Below, in pieces: positions 25,086 through 33,517 of a stretch of DNA of 53,454 nt. Below the pieces are notes generated by a model, which ran no database searches, was not told where the DNA came from, and saw nothing but the letters and a program-made list of their open reading frames with translations. The position numbers were made by a program, and so were the translations under genes. Position 1 is the first letter of the stretch, and the number at the start of each line of letters is the position of its first letter. The DNA is from Shewanella sp. c952 (GTDB lineage Bacteria > Pseudomonadota > Gammaproteobacteria > Enterobacterales > Shewanellaceae): assembly GCF_019654975.1 (NCBI RefSeq), contig NZ_BPEW01000032.1, forward strand, positions 1 to 53,454, given 5' to 3'.

Positions 25086-25113
25086 AAAAAAGCCGTCAAT
25101 TGACGGCTTTTTT
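25086..25113. terminator. Terminator after erpA
   Basis: AAAAAA, then agccgtcaattgacggct as a perfect palindromic stem, then TTTTTT. The structure is symmetrical, so it can work on both strands and also serve the convergent gene at 25228-25671. Confidence 0.92.
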
Positions 25114-25227
25114 GTGTCTGCTAGGGGCTGTAGAGCTTTCAGTTAGCTAGCTAAGCATCATCGTTTAAGCCTTGAAAGTTACTGAGCTCGAACAACAACT
25201 AAGCTCGAAAGAGCTACGGCCTCTTAT

Positions 25228-25671
25228 TTAGCGCATAATATTGAGATTAACTTCACGATTAAAGTACAGGCTAACCTTACGATTGAAGGCTATCCACACT
25301 TGTACAATCGCTAACACAATCAATATGCTAAATATTATCCAGTCTGGCACTTGAGCTTTAAAGCTACCGATAGCAAAATTTGAAGGACCCGAAGCCGCAA
25401 GGTTCTCTGGATCGTACAACACGACAGGCAATATGCTAACAATAGCGAGTTGCAGTGAGGTGTATACCCGCAACATGATTAATGCCGCTTTTTGTCTGCC
25501 GATAATTGCCAGTACCATGAATAGGGTCAATATACTAAACAGCACACCTTGTTTGGCAAGTAAGCCACTGACTGAAATTATCACTAAAAAAGTAAGTAGA
25601 GCGATAAGCCGTTTTGGCATGCTCACTTTAGTCGGGGTGGCAGTATTGTTAGCGGTATTATTGGTTTCCAC
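25228..25671 (-). CDS. Small polytopic membrane protein, unknown function
   Basis: 147 residues from a GTG codon; no strong ribosome binding site is seen, and the ATG at residue 18 is an alternative start. Three to four hydrophobic segments: RLIALLTFLVIISVSGLLAK, VLFSILTLFMVLAIIG, LRVYTSLQLAIVSILPVVLY and WIIFSILIVLAIVQVWIAF. The N-terminus is rich in N and T. No family is recognised with confidence. It lies 120 bases upstream of nothing obvious and appears to form its own transcription unit, convergent with erpA. Confidence 0.65.
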   Translation of the reverse strand: METNNTANNTATPTKVSMPKRLIALLTFLVIISVSGLLAKQGVLFSILTLFMVLAIIGRQKAALIMLRVYTSLQLAIVSILPVVLYDPENLAASGPSNFAIGSFKAQVPDWIIFSILIVLAIVQVWIAFNRKVSLYFNREVNLNIMR

Positions 25672-25705
25672 TTTTTAATCTCTTTTGCATGCAGCAGGGA
25701 ATAAA

Positions 25706-25736
25706 GGCTAGCTAATCGCTAGCCATAAAGCGATAT
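25706..25736 (-). terminator. Weak terminator after the DUF2750 gene
   Basis: ggctagc (25706-25712) pairs with gctagcc (25718-25724) with a 5-base loop. Reading leftward the stem is followed by TTTATT, a short U-rich tail. It is placed just past the leftward gene ending at 25741. Confidence 0.5.
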
Positions 25737-25740
25737 GTTA

Positions 25741-26121
25741 TTAGTGACGCTTTTTAGGGGCTAAACGCTCTTCAAGTTCGTAAGGTGGGATCACCACACC
25801 TAAATCATCTTGTACTGGGAATACAGCGACAAACAAGTCGTCATCTTGCATACCAGGAACCCAACGCTCTAACCACTCATCAACTGGAATTGCTAGTGTT
25901 TGGCAATCTTTCCAGTCATCAACAGCCCAAAGTGCAGCGGCTTCTTCTGTTGGCCACATCGGGATGCAATCTTCATCATCGGTGGTGAGCATTACACAAC
26001 CGTCTAGGTCTTGTAATGACCATAAGGTTTTGTGCTCTTTAACTTGCTCAACAAGGTAGTCGTAACGAGATTCTGGCGTCATTTCAGTAATTTGCTTTAA
26101 GCTTTTGCTTTTGTTGCTCAT
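25741..26121 (-). CDS. DUF2750 family protein
   Basis: 126 residues, acidic and soluble. It matches DUF2750 features: RYDYLVEQVKEHKTLWSLQD near the N-terminus, the central PMWPTEEAAALWAVDDWKDC block (about 54-73), and P-V-D-E-W-L-E-R-W-V-P-G-M with D-D-D-L-F-V-A-V-F-P. The family has a known fold but no assigned biochemical role. It is monocistronic, 133 bases from the AqpZ stop codon, with a terminator between them. Confidence 0.85.
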   Translation of the reverse strand: MSNKSKSLKQITEMTPESRYDYLVEQVKEHKTLWSLQDLDGCVMLTTDDEDCIPMWPTEEAAALWAVDDWKDCQTLAIPVDEWLERWVPGMQDDDLFVAVFPVQDDLGVVIPPYELEERLAPKKRH

Positions 26122-26220
26122 GGTGTACGTCTCTTCATTTTAAAGGGGGCGAGCGTAAGCTATGCACGCAATGCGCCGAATTGCTGTGGATAGTAACATT
26201 TCATGCAGGAATGAAAAAGA

Positions 26221-26250
26221 AAACAGAGCCGAATCGGCTCTGTTTTGGGG
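26221..26250 (-). terminator. Terminator after aqpZ
   Basis: An 11-bp perfect stem (aacagagccga with tcggctctgtt) with essentially no loop, flanked by A-rich sequence that reads TTTTCTTTTT leftward. It begins just after the aqpZ stop codon and can act on both strands. Confidence 0.85.
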
Positions 26251-26254
26251 AATG

Positions 26255-26950
26255 CTATGTTTTTGCGTTAAAGAACTTATAGATAACCCCTGCGAGTATG
26301 GCGCCGATAATCGGTGCGACCCAAAATAGCCAGAGCTGAGACAGCGCCCAATCACCAACAAACAGCGCTGGTCCGGTGCTTCGAGCTGGGTTTACCGAGG
26401 TATTGGTTACCGGAATACTAATCAGGTGGATCAGCGTAAGACCAAGACCAATCGCTATAGGTGCAAAGCCTTTGGGGGCGCGCTCATCGGTAGCGCCCAA
26501 AATGATGATAAGAAAAAATAGCGTCATTACCACTTCACACACCAGCGCAGCTGTTAAGCTGTATCCACCCGGTGAATGTTCACCAAAGCCATTAGAAGCA
26601 AAGCCGCCAGCTAGGCTAAAGCCATCTTGACCAGATGCTATCAGATATAAAATACCTGCACCTGCGATACCACCCAATACTTGGGCGATAATATAGGGCG
26701 CAAGCTCTGATGCTGGGAAACGGCCTCCGGCCCACAAGCCAAATGATACCGCTGGATTTAGGTGGCAGCCAGATACGTGGCCAATGGCGTAGGCCATGGT
26801 TAATACCGTGAGACCAAATGCAAAGGCGACACCCAGTAAGCCAATGCCAACTTCCGGAAAAGCTGCGGCTAACACTGCACTGCCACAACCGCCTAGCACC
26901 AACCACAATGTGCCGATAAACTCAGCCGCCATTTTTTGAGACATATTCAT
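26255..26950 (-). CDS. aqpZ: Aquaporin Z
   Basis: 231 residues from the ATG at 26950 with AAGGA nine bases upstream, exactly the usual AqpZ length; the longer frame from 27034 is rejected. Six membrane segments and the two NPA boxes are present: HLNPAVSFG (NPA at 65-67) and TSVNPARSTGPA. The selectivity-filter arginine directly follows the second NPA, as in water-specific aquaporins. It mediates rapid water flux across the inner membrane during osmotic shifts. Monocistronic. Confidence 0.95.
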   Translation of the reverse strand: MNMSQKMAAEFIGTLWLVLGGCGSAVLAAAFPEVGIGLLGVAFAFGLTVLTMAYAIGHVSGCHLNPAVSFGLWAGGRFPASELAPYIIAQVLGGIAGAGILYLIASGQDGFSLAGGFASNGFGEHSPGGYSLTAALVCEVVMTLFFLIIILGATDERAPKGFAPIAIGLGLTLIHLISIPVTNTSVNPARSTGPALFVGDWALSQLWLFWVAPIIGAILAGVIYKFFNAKT

Positions 26951-27159
26951 AAGTCTTAATCCTTTTTGATTTGACCGACATACCTCAATGAACTGATCTA
27001 ATTCATTATGTGGTTTTATGTAAAGTGTGCGCACTCGCTATTGAATATAAAGCATAATTTCAATAAATGTTAATTTGATGACCTAAATTACGCTTGCTCA
27101 ATTGGGAAGCAAGCGTCGTGGGGAACTCGTTGAGCAGGAGTAATATTGTATCTAGTGCA

Positions 27160-28269
27160 TTAAAGCGCACTGAACTTGCCGCCTAATAATGCTGTACGAC
27201 TTGCACCTGTCACTGCAGGTAAATTACCTGGTAACCCTAGGTGGAAGCGCATTGCTAGCCAAGCAAAGGCGATACCTTCAACCCATTGTGGATTAATGCC
27301 CAGTTCTGCTGTGGTAGTGATTTTATAATGAGGTAAAAGTTGCTTTAGACGGCACATGAGTTCGGTATTATAAGCACCGCCGCCACAGACATACATCTCG
27401 CCTGCTGTTGATAATGCTAACGTGTCATTGGCAATACTAAAACAAGTTAAATCGAGCAGCGTTGATTGAATATCTGCATCACTAAGGTGATTAAAGTCAG
27501 CGAGTTGCTGTTCTAACCATGCTTGATTGAATAGCTCTCTCCCCGTGCTTTTAGGCGCATTTAGTGCAAAGTAGGGATGAGATAACAAATGTTGTAGCAT
27601 CTTGTCGTCGGTTGTTCCCGCTTTGGCCCAAGCGCCATCTTTATCAAATGGTAACTCTTGCTGATATTGGATCCATGCGTCCATTAAAGTATTGCCTGGT
27701 CCAGTATCAAAACCGGTAACAGCATCAGTGTTACCTGGTAAATAGGTAATGTTGGCGATACCACCAATATTCAAAATGATACGTTTATGCTTAGGCGTGG
27801 CAAATACATGCTGATGAAAGGCTGGAACCAGCGGTGCTCCTTGACCACCAAGGGCAATATCTTTACGCCTAAAATCTGCGATTACATCAATGCCAGTTTC
27901 AGCTGCAATGGTATTTGGATCGCCTATTTGCAGGGTAAATCCCATCTCAAGGTTGGGCATATGACGAACCGTTTGGCCGTGGCTGCCAATCGCAATAACG
28001 GCAAGTTTATCAACGCCAGCTTTATCAAGCAGAACATTGACCGCTTTTGCGAACAGTTTTCCTACCGCTCGATCGAGATGGCCTAATCGATTGATCTCAT
28101 CATTGCCTGGTAAGCAAAGCTTTTGTAAGTTTCTTAATAGAGCCGCAGGGATATCTTCCGAGTGGTGCTCTATCAAGGAAGGTGTGTCGCCACTGAATTT
28201 AACCAGTACCGCGTCAACACCGTCCATGCTCGTGCCTGACATTAGACCAATATAATAGCTTTTATTCAT
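27160..28269 (-). CDS. anmK: Anhydro-N-acetylmuramic acid kinase AnmK
   Basis: 369 residues, family length. The ATP-binding N-terminus is diagnostic: YYIGLMSGTSMDGVDAVLVK. RRKDIALGGQGAPLVPAFHQ and the GFDTGPGNTLMDAWIQ block follow, then YVCGGGAYN. The enzyme opens the 1,6-anhydro ring and phosphorylates anhydroMurNAc to MurNAc-6-phosphate in cell-wall recycling. It is located 38 bases downstream of the M23 peptidase gene, another wall-related function, in an order typical for Shewanella and Vibrio. Confidence 0.96.
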   Translation of the reverse strand: MNKSYYIGLMSGTSMDGVDAVLVKFSGDTPSLIEHHSEDIPAALLRNLQKLCLPGNDEINRLGHLDRAVGKLFAKAVNVLLDKAGVDKLAVIAIGSHGQTVRHMPNLEMGFTLQIGDPNTIAAETGIDVIADFRRKDIALGGQGAPLVPAFHQHVFATPKHKRIILNIGGIANITYLPGNTDAVTGFDTGPGNTLMDAWIQYQQELPFDKDGAWAKAGTTDDKMLQHLLSHPYFALNAPKSTGRELFNQAWLEQQLADFNHLSDADIQSTLLDLTCFSIANDTLALSTAGEMYVCGGGAYNTELMCRLKQLLPHYKITTTAELGINPQWVEGIAFAWLAMRFHLGLPGNLPAVTGASRTALLGGKFSAL

Positions 28270-28307
28270 AGTATTGATCTCTTCTGTTAGCCTTGATTAA
28301 GCATGCC

Positions 28308-29708
28308 CTAGTGCGATGCTAGTTGTACTTGTTTGTTGTGTTCAAGCTCACCCATTAGCTTTTTACTGACAATCGCAAACTGGGCTTTCTCTTTTTTCGC
28401 AATAGCTTGAGACTTTGGCAGCTTAACGGTGCGAGGATTGCGGTGTACCCCGTTCACAATAAACTCATAGTGTAGGTGAGCGCCGGTGACTCGTCCGGTA
28501 GAGCCTAATGTACCAATAATTTGTCCCTGCTTAACAGAGGCGCCAGTTTTAACTTTACGCTTTTTAAGGTGCAGATACTTGGTGGTGTAAGTGTCATTGT
28601 GCTTGATAAAAACGTAATTGCCGTTGTATTGATTATAGGCCGATTTTATTACACGGCCTTTACCCGCGGCTTTAATCGGTGTGCCAACGGCGGCAACATA
28701 ATCGACCCCTCTATGGGCTCGCACTTGGCCTGTGACCGGATGCAAGCGGCGCGGATTAAAGCTTGAGCTTACATATTTAAAGTCGACCGGTGAGCGCAAA
28801 AACGCCTTGCGCATGCTGCGACCTTCAGCAGAGTAATAGTTGCCGTCTTTATAACGCACCGCAGTGTATAGGTCGCCCTGATTAGTAAACTCTGCAGCCA
28901 GAATATTACCGTTACGCAAAAACTCACCGTCGGCGTATTCCTCTTCAAACAGAATGGCAAAACTGTCACCTTTCCTAAGGTCCAACGCGAAATCAATGTC
29001 CCAACCATATATGGTGGCCAGTTGCATGATCTGGTTTGGGGTTAAGCCCGCGGAGACGCCAGCATTCCAAAAGTTATTTTCAATGGTGGCATTGGCAAAT
29101 TTACTGCGAGTTTCAACCTGCTTAGTGCTGATGCTCTCTTGATATTTATCATCAACTCGGTTGACGACTAAGGTTGAGATCTTGTCTAAGTGATAGCGTA
29201 GCTGCACCAATTGGCCATTATCATTTTTCGCAATCACTAACTCATCGCCAGGCATGATTTTAAGCAGGTTCTTTTTGGACTTAGGCAATTGAGTGACATC
29301 GTAGACATCTTTTGCAGTTAAACCAGCACGGCTAAAGAGTGCTGCAAGGGTGTCACCACTCTTAACTTGAAAATGTTTTTCGTTTAATACTGGTCCAACA
29401 TCTACTGCTGTTTGTTCTGTTGGCGCTTGATGACGGGAAGAGGCTTGCGCCAAAGGCTGCTTTCGAATCTCAGTATTTTTTTGATTGATCGAGTCTGAAT
29501 CTACTGGAGGCGTAGGTGTGCGAAATGCTAAAGGCACGTCATAACGTGTATTTAAGCCATATTCACCGTTTGATGACACCGTTTGCTTCGATGCTTGAAC
29601 ATCATCTGACGGTATTAACACAATAATTAGGGTGACAAAAACTAAGATACAAAGGAGTATTTGATGTAATTTTGGCAGTAATTTAAATAAAGTTATAACC
29701 TTTCCCAT
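28308..29708 (-). CDS. M23 family metallopeptidase with LysM/OapA-like region (murein endopeptidase)
   Basis: 466 residues from the ATG at 29708; a TTG at 29723 is an alternative, and ribosome binding sites are poor for both. N-terminal membrane anchor (LHQILLCILVFVTLIIVLIP). A LysM-like/OapA region follows (FQVKSGDTLAALFSRAGLTA). The C-terminal peptidase M23 domain has the zinc ligands HRGVDY (HxxxD) and GAHLHYEF (HxH). Enzymes like MepM cut peptide cross-links in murein during growth. The gene is divergent from tyrS and upstream of anmK. Confidence 0.92.
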   Translation of the reverse strand: MGKVITLFKLLPKLHQILLCILVFVTLIIVLIPSDDVQASKQTVSSNGEYGLNTRYDVPLAFRTPTPPVDSDSINQKNTEIRKQPLAQASSRHQAPTEQTAVDVGPVLNEKHFQVKSGDTLAALFSRAGLTAKDVYDVTQLPKSKKNLLKIMPGDELVIAKNDNGQLVQLRYHLDKISTLVVNRVDDKYQESISTKQVETRSKFANATIENNFWNAGVSAGLTPNQIMQLATIYGWDIDFALDLRKGDSFAILFEEEYADGEFLRNGNILAAEFTNQGDLYTAVRYKDGNYYSAEGRSMRKAFLRSPVDFKYVSSSFNPRRLHPVTGQVRAHRGVDYVAAVGTPIKAAGKGRVIKSAYNQYNGNYVFIKHNDTYTTKYLHLKKRKVKTGASVKQGQIIGTLGSTGRVTGAHLHYEFIVNGVHRNPRTVKLPKSQAIAKKEKAQFAIVSKKLMGELEHNKQVQLASH

Positions 29709-29834
29709 TGACCTTGGTACCAAATTCGCTCTTTCTTAGTGATCCCCTTAGTGTACACACTTTCATTTGTGCTGGCTAACAAGTAACATTAGTCCCCAGA
29801 TTTTATGATTACGCTCCCAGGAGTAACCGCCGAC

Positions 29835-31031
29835 ATGGCTGATTTAGAGCAAGCATTAGCAGAAATTAAACGTGGTACTGACGAAATTTTACTTGAAGCG
29901 GATCTACTGGAGAAGCTCAAAGAGGGTCGCCCACTAAAGATCAAACTTGGCGCCGATCCAACCGCGCCAGATATTCACTTGGGCCACACCGTTATTTTGA
30001 ACAAAATGCGTACCTTTCAAGAGCTAGGTCATGAAGTGATCTTCTTGATTGGTGACTTCACTGGTATGGTCGGCGATCCAAGTGGTAAAAATAGTACTCG
30101 TCCGCCACTAACGCGTGAGCAAGTACTTGCTAATGCCGAGACCTATAAAGAGCAAGTGTTTAAGATTTTAGACCCTGCTAAAACTCGTATTGAATTTAAC
30201 TCAAGCTGGTTAGAGCCACTTGGCGCAGCGGGTATGATCCGCTTAGCATCGCAGCAGACTGTTGCGCGTATGATGGAACGTGATGACTTTAAGAAGCGTT
30301 ATGGTTCTGGTCAAGCGATTGCGATTCATGAATTTATGTACCCATTACTGCAAGGTTACGATTCAGTAGCACTTGAGTCAGATGTCGAATTGGGTGGTAC
30401 CGATCAGAAGTTTAACTTGCTGATGGGACGTGAACTACAGAAGTCGTCAGGGCAAAAACCGCAGACAGTGATCATGATGCCGCTGCTAGAGGGTCTTGAT
30501 GGCGTTAAGAAAATGTCTAAGTCTGCCCACAACTACATTGGTGTGAGTGAGCCAGCCGGAGAGATGTTCGGTAAGATCATGTCTATCTCTGATGAGTTGA
30601 TGTGGCGCTACTTTGAGTTGCTTTCGTTCCGTCCATTGGCAGAAATTGAGCAGTTTAAAGCTGATATTGAAGCAGGTGCTAACCCGCGTGATGTAAAGAT
30701 TGCATTAGCCAAAGAGATCATTGCTCGTTTCCATGATGAAGCTGCTGCAGACGCTGCCCATCAAGAGTTTATCAACCGCTTCCAAAAAGGTGCGCTTCCT
30801 AGCGATATTCAAGAGCTAGAAATTGCAGCGGGTGACGGGATAGCGATTGCTAACTTACTTAAAGAAGCAGGTCTGGTTAGCTCTACATCAGATGCAATGC
30901 GCATGATCAAGCAGGGCGCAGCTAAGATAGACGGTGACAAGATTGAAGATACACGTATGCAGCTAACGGCTGGCACAACGGGTGTTTTCCAAGTGGGTAA
31001 GCGCAAGTTCGCTAAAATCACTTTGGTATAA
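29835..31031 (+). CDS. tyrS: Tyrosyl-tRNA synthetase
   Basis: 398 residues from the ATG at 29835, matching the conserved MADLEQALAEIKRGTDEILL start, with AGGAG 11 bases upstream; the ATG at 29805 is not supported. Class I synthetase with a HIGH-like HLGHT motif (PDIHLGHTVILNK), KMSKS (GVKKMSKSAHNY), and a C-terminal S4 domain (AMRMIKQGAAKIDGDKIEDT). It charges tRNA-Tyr. The form resembles the longer TyrS type of Shewanella and relatives. The TAA stop codon touches the end of a MITE-like repeat (31031), so the 3' untranslated region is that element. Confidence 0.96.
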   Translation: MADLEQALAEIKRGTDEILLEADLLEKLKEGRPLKIKLGADPTAPDIHLGHTVILNKMRTFQELGHEVIFLIGDFTGMVGDPSGKNSTRPPLTREQVLANAETYKEQVFKILDPAKTRIEFNSSWLEPLGAAGMIRLASQQTVARMMERDDFKKRYGSGQAIAIHEFMYPLLQGYDSVALESDVELGGTDQKFNLLMGRELQKSSGQKPQTVIMMPLLEGLDGVKKMSKSAHNYIGVSEPAGEMFGKIMSISDELMWRYFELLSFRPLAEIEQFKADIEAGANPRDVKIALAKEIIARFHDEAAADAAHQEFINRFQKGALPSDIQELEIAAGDGIAIANLLKEAGLVSSTSDAMRMIKQGAAKIDGDKIEDTRMQLTAGTTGVFQVGKRKFAKITLV

Positions 31032-31294
31032 TACCAATCAGTATAAGAAGTTGATCTACTCAGAGCGTTTTTGGCAAGCTAATTCAAGGCGGATAAATGA
31101 CATAATGGTTATTCCCTTATGAGTTTATTCAACGTAGAAGTAGCAAGCCCAAAACACTCCTACAGGCGAGTTTTAGCGGCTCTGATACTGCGTTAATGAA
31201 CTTGAGCGTAGAATAACTATGCTCTTCATTCATCGCCTTGCTTCAAAGCCGTTAAACTCTCGCTGAGCGATCAAATCTTTATACTGATTGGTAT
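31031..31294. repeat. MITE-like repeat, family A, complete copy (264 bp)
   Basis: Terminal inverted repeats of about 32 bases with few mismatches: ataccaatcagtataagaag at the left, and the reverse complement of the right end begins ataccaatcagtataaagat. The inside matches the truncated copy at 1-179 in inverse orientation and, more weakly, the copy at 14078-14343. No reading frame or transposase is present. The left end coincides with the tyrS stop codon. No clear target-site duplication was found. The remainder of the gap to 31349 is featureless. Confidence 0.85.
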
Positions 31295-31349
31295 AAGGCT
31301 TTATTTTAATATAAAGATTTATACTGCCACAGTGCCCATAAAGCGCTGA

Positions 31350-31751
31350 TTAATGACAACGGTCTGTACCAAAGTGCAGGCCGTTTTTACATTGCCAAGT
31401 AAGCTTAGCGGCATCTACACTCCACAAACCTTTCTGTTTCTGCATCGACAATATCAATAACATTTTTGGGTGCTTACTATTCTGTTGGCTAACACTGTAA
31501 GTGACCACCTTCCCCTCGAAGTTTCTAATTCTCGCTAAGGTAAAGTTATCGCCAGAGTAATGGGCTGAGATAGATTCCGGTGCCTGAGTCCACTGTAACG
31601 ACTCCTGCTGAGCTTGACCAAGTTGCTGATTAAACTTGTTTATTGGCTGCACAGCGTAAGAAACCACGATCGGATTTTCATAGGCCGACGCAGCGCTGCA
31701 GAACAGGACTGAAACAGCAAAAAGGGGACGAATAATATTGATAAAACGCAT
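31350..31751 (-). CDS. Hypothetical exported protein
   Basis: 133 residues. The ATG has AGG five bases upstream. N-terminal signal peptide (MRFINIIRPLFAVSVLFCSA, then ASA). The remainder is a small beta-rich domain with a C-terminal C-K-N-G-L-H-F-G-T-D-R-C-H that provides two cysteines, perhaps a disulfide. No family recognised. It sits 137 bases downstream of the NTF2-like gene and may be the last gene of the leftward cluster. Confidence 0.75.
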   Translation of the reverse strand: MRFINIIRPLFAVSVLFCSAASAYENPIVVSYAVQPINKFNQQLGQAQQESLQWTQAPESISAHYSGDNFTLARIRNFEGKVVTYSVSQQNSKHPKMLLILSMQKQKGLWSVDAAKLTWQCKNGLHFGTDRCH

Positions 31752-31887
31752 AACAACCTACAGCAAAAAAATATGTCTCTATTGCTTTGACAGGTTAGAT
31801 TGAAAAAGTTTCCTACAGCAGTTTTAAAATGCGATCCAGCGCCCACGAAAATTATTCGGTTTGCAGTTTACTCGCAAGTTTTAGCGG

Positions 31888-32367
31888 TTATTGAGTGGAT
31901 AGCTGATCTGACATGGTTTGATAGTCCATTAGATCTTGATGCTCTTTTACCCGGTGATTGGTCATGTCTAAGTTTAAGGTGGTCACCCCTGGAATGGCGA
32001 GGTCAATAATACGACCAGGCTTACCAAATTGCTCGCCAGGGCCTTTATAATGGTAGTTACCAATGAGAACAACCAAAGAGCCTGAGTTAAACATATGCTC
32101 AATATTAAAGTTGTACTCAAGTACGCCATTATGGGCACGTTTTAAAAAACTTAATATGTGGCGTTTCCCAGTGTATTTACGCTTGGCTGTTCTGTCATTA
32201 AACACGCTGTCACGATTATAAAATGAGGTTAGCTTAGCGTAATCTTGGCTAGTGAGAGCCTTAATATACTTGACTGCTAGTTGTTGCTCTTTAGGCATGT
32301 CGCCGATATTGGCGAAGCTTGGCAAACTGAAAAAAACCAAGAGTAAACTAAATAATTGTAATCTCAT
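31888..32367 (-). CDS. Exported NTF2/SnoaL-like protein
   Basis: 159 residues with a signal peptide (MRLQLFSLLLVFFSLPSFAN). The pattern EQQLAVKYIKALTSQDYAKL, then SFYNRDSVFNDRT and a beta-sheet region with SLVVLIGNYHYKG, fits a SnoaL/NTF2-like cone fold. The ligand or catalytic role is unknown. The ATG overlaps the stop codon of the TRIC-like channel gene by 4 bases, so co-translation is likely. Confidence 0.75.
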   Translation of the reverse strand: MRLQLFSLLLVFFSLPSFANIGDMPKEQQLAVKYIKALTSQDYAKLTSFYNRDSVFNDRTAKRKYTGKRHILSFLKRAHNGVLEYNFNIEHMFNSGSLVVLIGNYHYKGPGEQFGKPGRIIDLAIPGVTTLNLDMTNHRVKEHQDLMDYQTMSDQLSTQ

Positions 32368-32990
32368 TTTTGTTGGGTCTTTAAGTCAAATGCAGGTAAG
32401 GATAGATGCCAGCGTATTGCAGCTAATCTTATTATTAATGCAGTCGCCATAGCAAACAGCAGCGCAAACATAGCTGGCGCTCCCCAATATAAGCTAATGG
32501 TGTAGCAGATCCCACCCATAATTGATGCTGTCGCATAAATTTCTGTGCGCAATACCATGGGCACTTGTTGGCAAAGCAGATCGCGTATGATACCGCCACC
32601 GACTCCCGTAATCAGTCCCATCACTACTGCTATCATGCCTCCTAGCTCTAGGCTCAAGGCTTTTTCGGCGCCAATAATGGTAAATAGCGCTAAACCGAGG
32701 GCATCTGCCACAGGAAAGATATATCGAGGTACACGTTTGGGCTTACGCACAAATATCAGTGTCAGCAGCACGGTCGCTAAAATAACAATAATATAGTTAG
32801 GGTCTTGGATCCAAAATACAGGCGTAGCGCCTAATATTGCATCACGAATACTGCCGCCACCCACGGCGGTAACAGAGGCCAATACAATCACCCCAAACGG
32901 ATCCATTTTATGTCGACCAGCTGCAAGTGCACCAGAAAGTGCAAATACCGAGGTTCCGCACAGGTCGAAGAAATAGATCCAATCTATCAT
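32364..32990 (-). CDS. TRIC/YicG-like (UPF0126) membrane protein
   Basis: 208 residues, about seven membrane segments, arranged as two copies of the glycine-rich UPF0126 repeat. The first copy has FALSGALAAGRHKMDPFGVI with TAVGGGSIRDAILG, and the second has GVGGGIIRDLLCQQVPMVLR. Bacterial homologues of trimeric intracellular cation (TRIC) channels have this pattern. It is a probable inner-membrane cation or small-solute channel. Start and stop overlap the neighbours by 4 bases on each side. Confidence 0.92.
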   Translation of the reverse strand: MIDWIYFFDLCGTSVFALSGALAAGRHKMDPFGVIVLASVTAVGGGSIRDAILGATPVFWIQDPNYIIVILATVLLTLIFVRKPKRVPRYIFPVADALGLALFTIIGAEKALSLELGGMIAVVMGLITGVGGGIIRDLLCQQVPMVLRTEIYATASIMGGICYTISLYWGAPAMFALLFAMATALIIRLAAIRWHLSLPAFDLKTQQK

Positions 32991-33376
32991 TTGTCGAGCT
33001 CTTTCAGGTGGATGTTTAGCGCATCGACAGAGATACGGATTTCAATGACAGACAACAGCAGTGAGTAAAGCAATAACAGCAAGCTACAGCCAAAAATCAG
33101 CGAGCCAATTTTGTTAAAGCCAATATAGATGAAAATCATGCACAAAACGCACAGTGCAAAACTGAGAACACCGGACTCTTGCATTCTTTTGATAATGCTA
33201 ATTCGTTGCCGTAAGTTTTTAAGCTGACTGTCGTGGACAGGTTGGCCGTCTGCGCTCAAGTTGCGGATAAGTGCGGCTAACGCAAAAAAACGGTTGGTAT
33301 AGGCGAGCAAAAGCAAAGAGATTGCCGGAAACAGCAATGCTGGCGTAGTAAGCGATACATGTATGTTATCTAGCAA
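32987..33376 (-). CDS. DUF2721 family membrane protein
   Basis: 129 residues. Membrane segments at about 9-27 (TPALLFPAISLLLLAYTNRF) and about 71-115 (SGVLSFALCVLCMIFIYIGF and LIFGCSLLLLLYSLLLSVIE), with a short cytoplasmic loop containing RQRISIIKRMQES. This matches the DUF2721 layout of two or three membrane segments around a positively charged helix. Function unknown. It overlaps the TRIC-like gene by 4 bases. Confidence 0.85.
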   Translation of the reverse strand: MLDNIHVSLTTPALLFPAISLLLLAYTNRFFALAALIRNLSADGQPVHDSQLKNLRQRISIIKRMQESGVLSFALCVLCMIFIYIGFNKIGSLIFGCSLLLLLYSLLLSVIEIRISVDALNIHLKELDK

Positions 33377-33488
33377 ATCGAAAGCCCATAACGGAGATAA
33401 TAGTCAATAGTACCAATGCCAATAATATATACAAGATGATGGTATTTTTCTGACTGAATTTACAGCTGTTTGCTGAATTATAACGCAC
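33366..33488 (-). CDS. Possible 40-residue membrane peptide
   Basis: A frame from a GTG at 33488 would give 40 residues with one strong hydrophobic segment (TIILYILLALVLLTIISVMG) and a basic end, FRFAR. It fills the 140-base gap between the CobD-like and DUF2721 genes and overlaps the latter by 11 bases. No ribosome binding site is evident, so it could also be chance. Confidence 0.3.
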   Translation of the reverse strand: MRYNSANSCKFSQKNTIILYILLALVLLTIISVMGFRFAR

Positions 33489-33517
33489 TGGCGAGCTGCT
33501 AGGAGCTAAAAGACCAA

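Noticed and set aside
31640..31846. 68-residue leftward frame overlapping the exported 133-residue protein
   Set aside because: It overlaps a better-supported gene in another frame and has no ribosome binding site.
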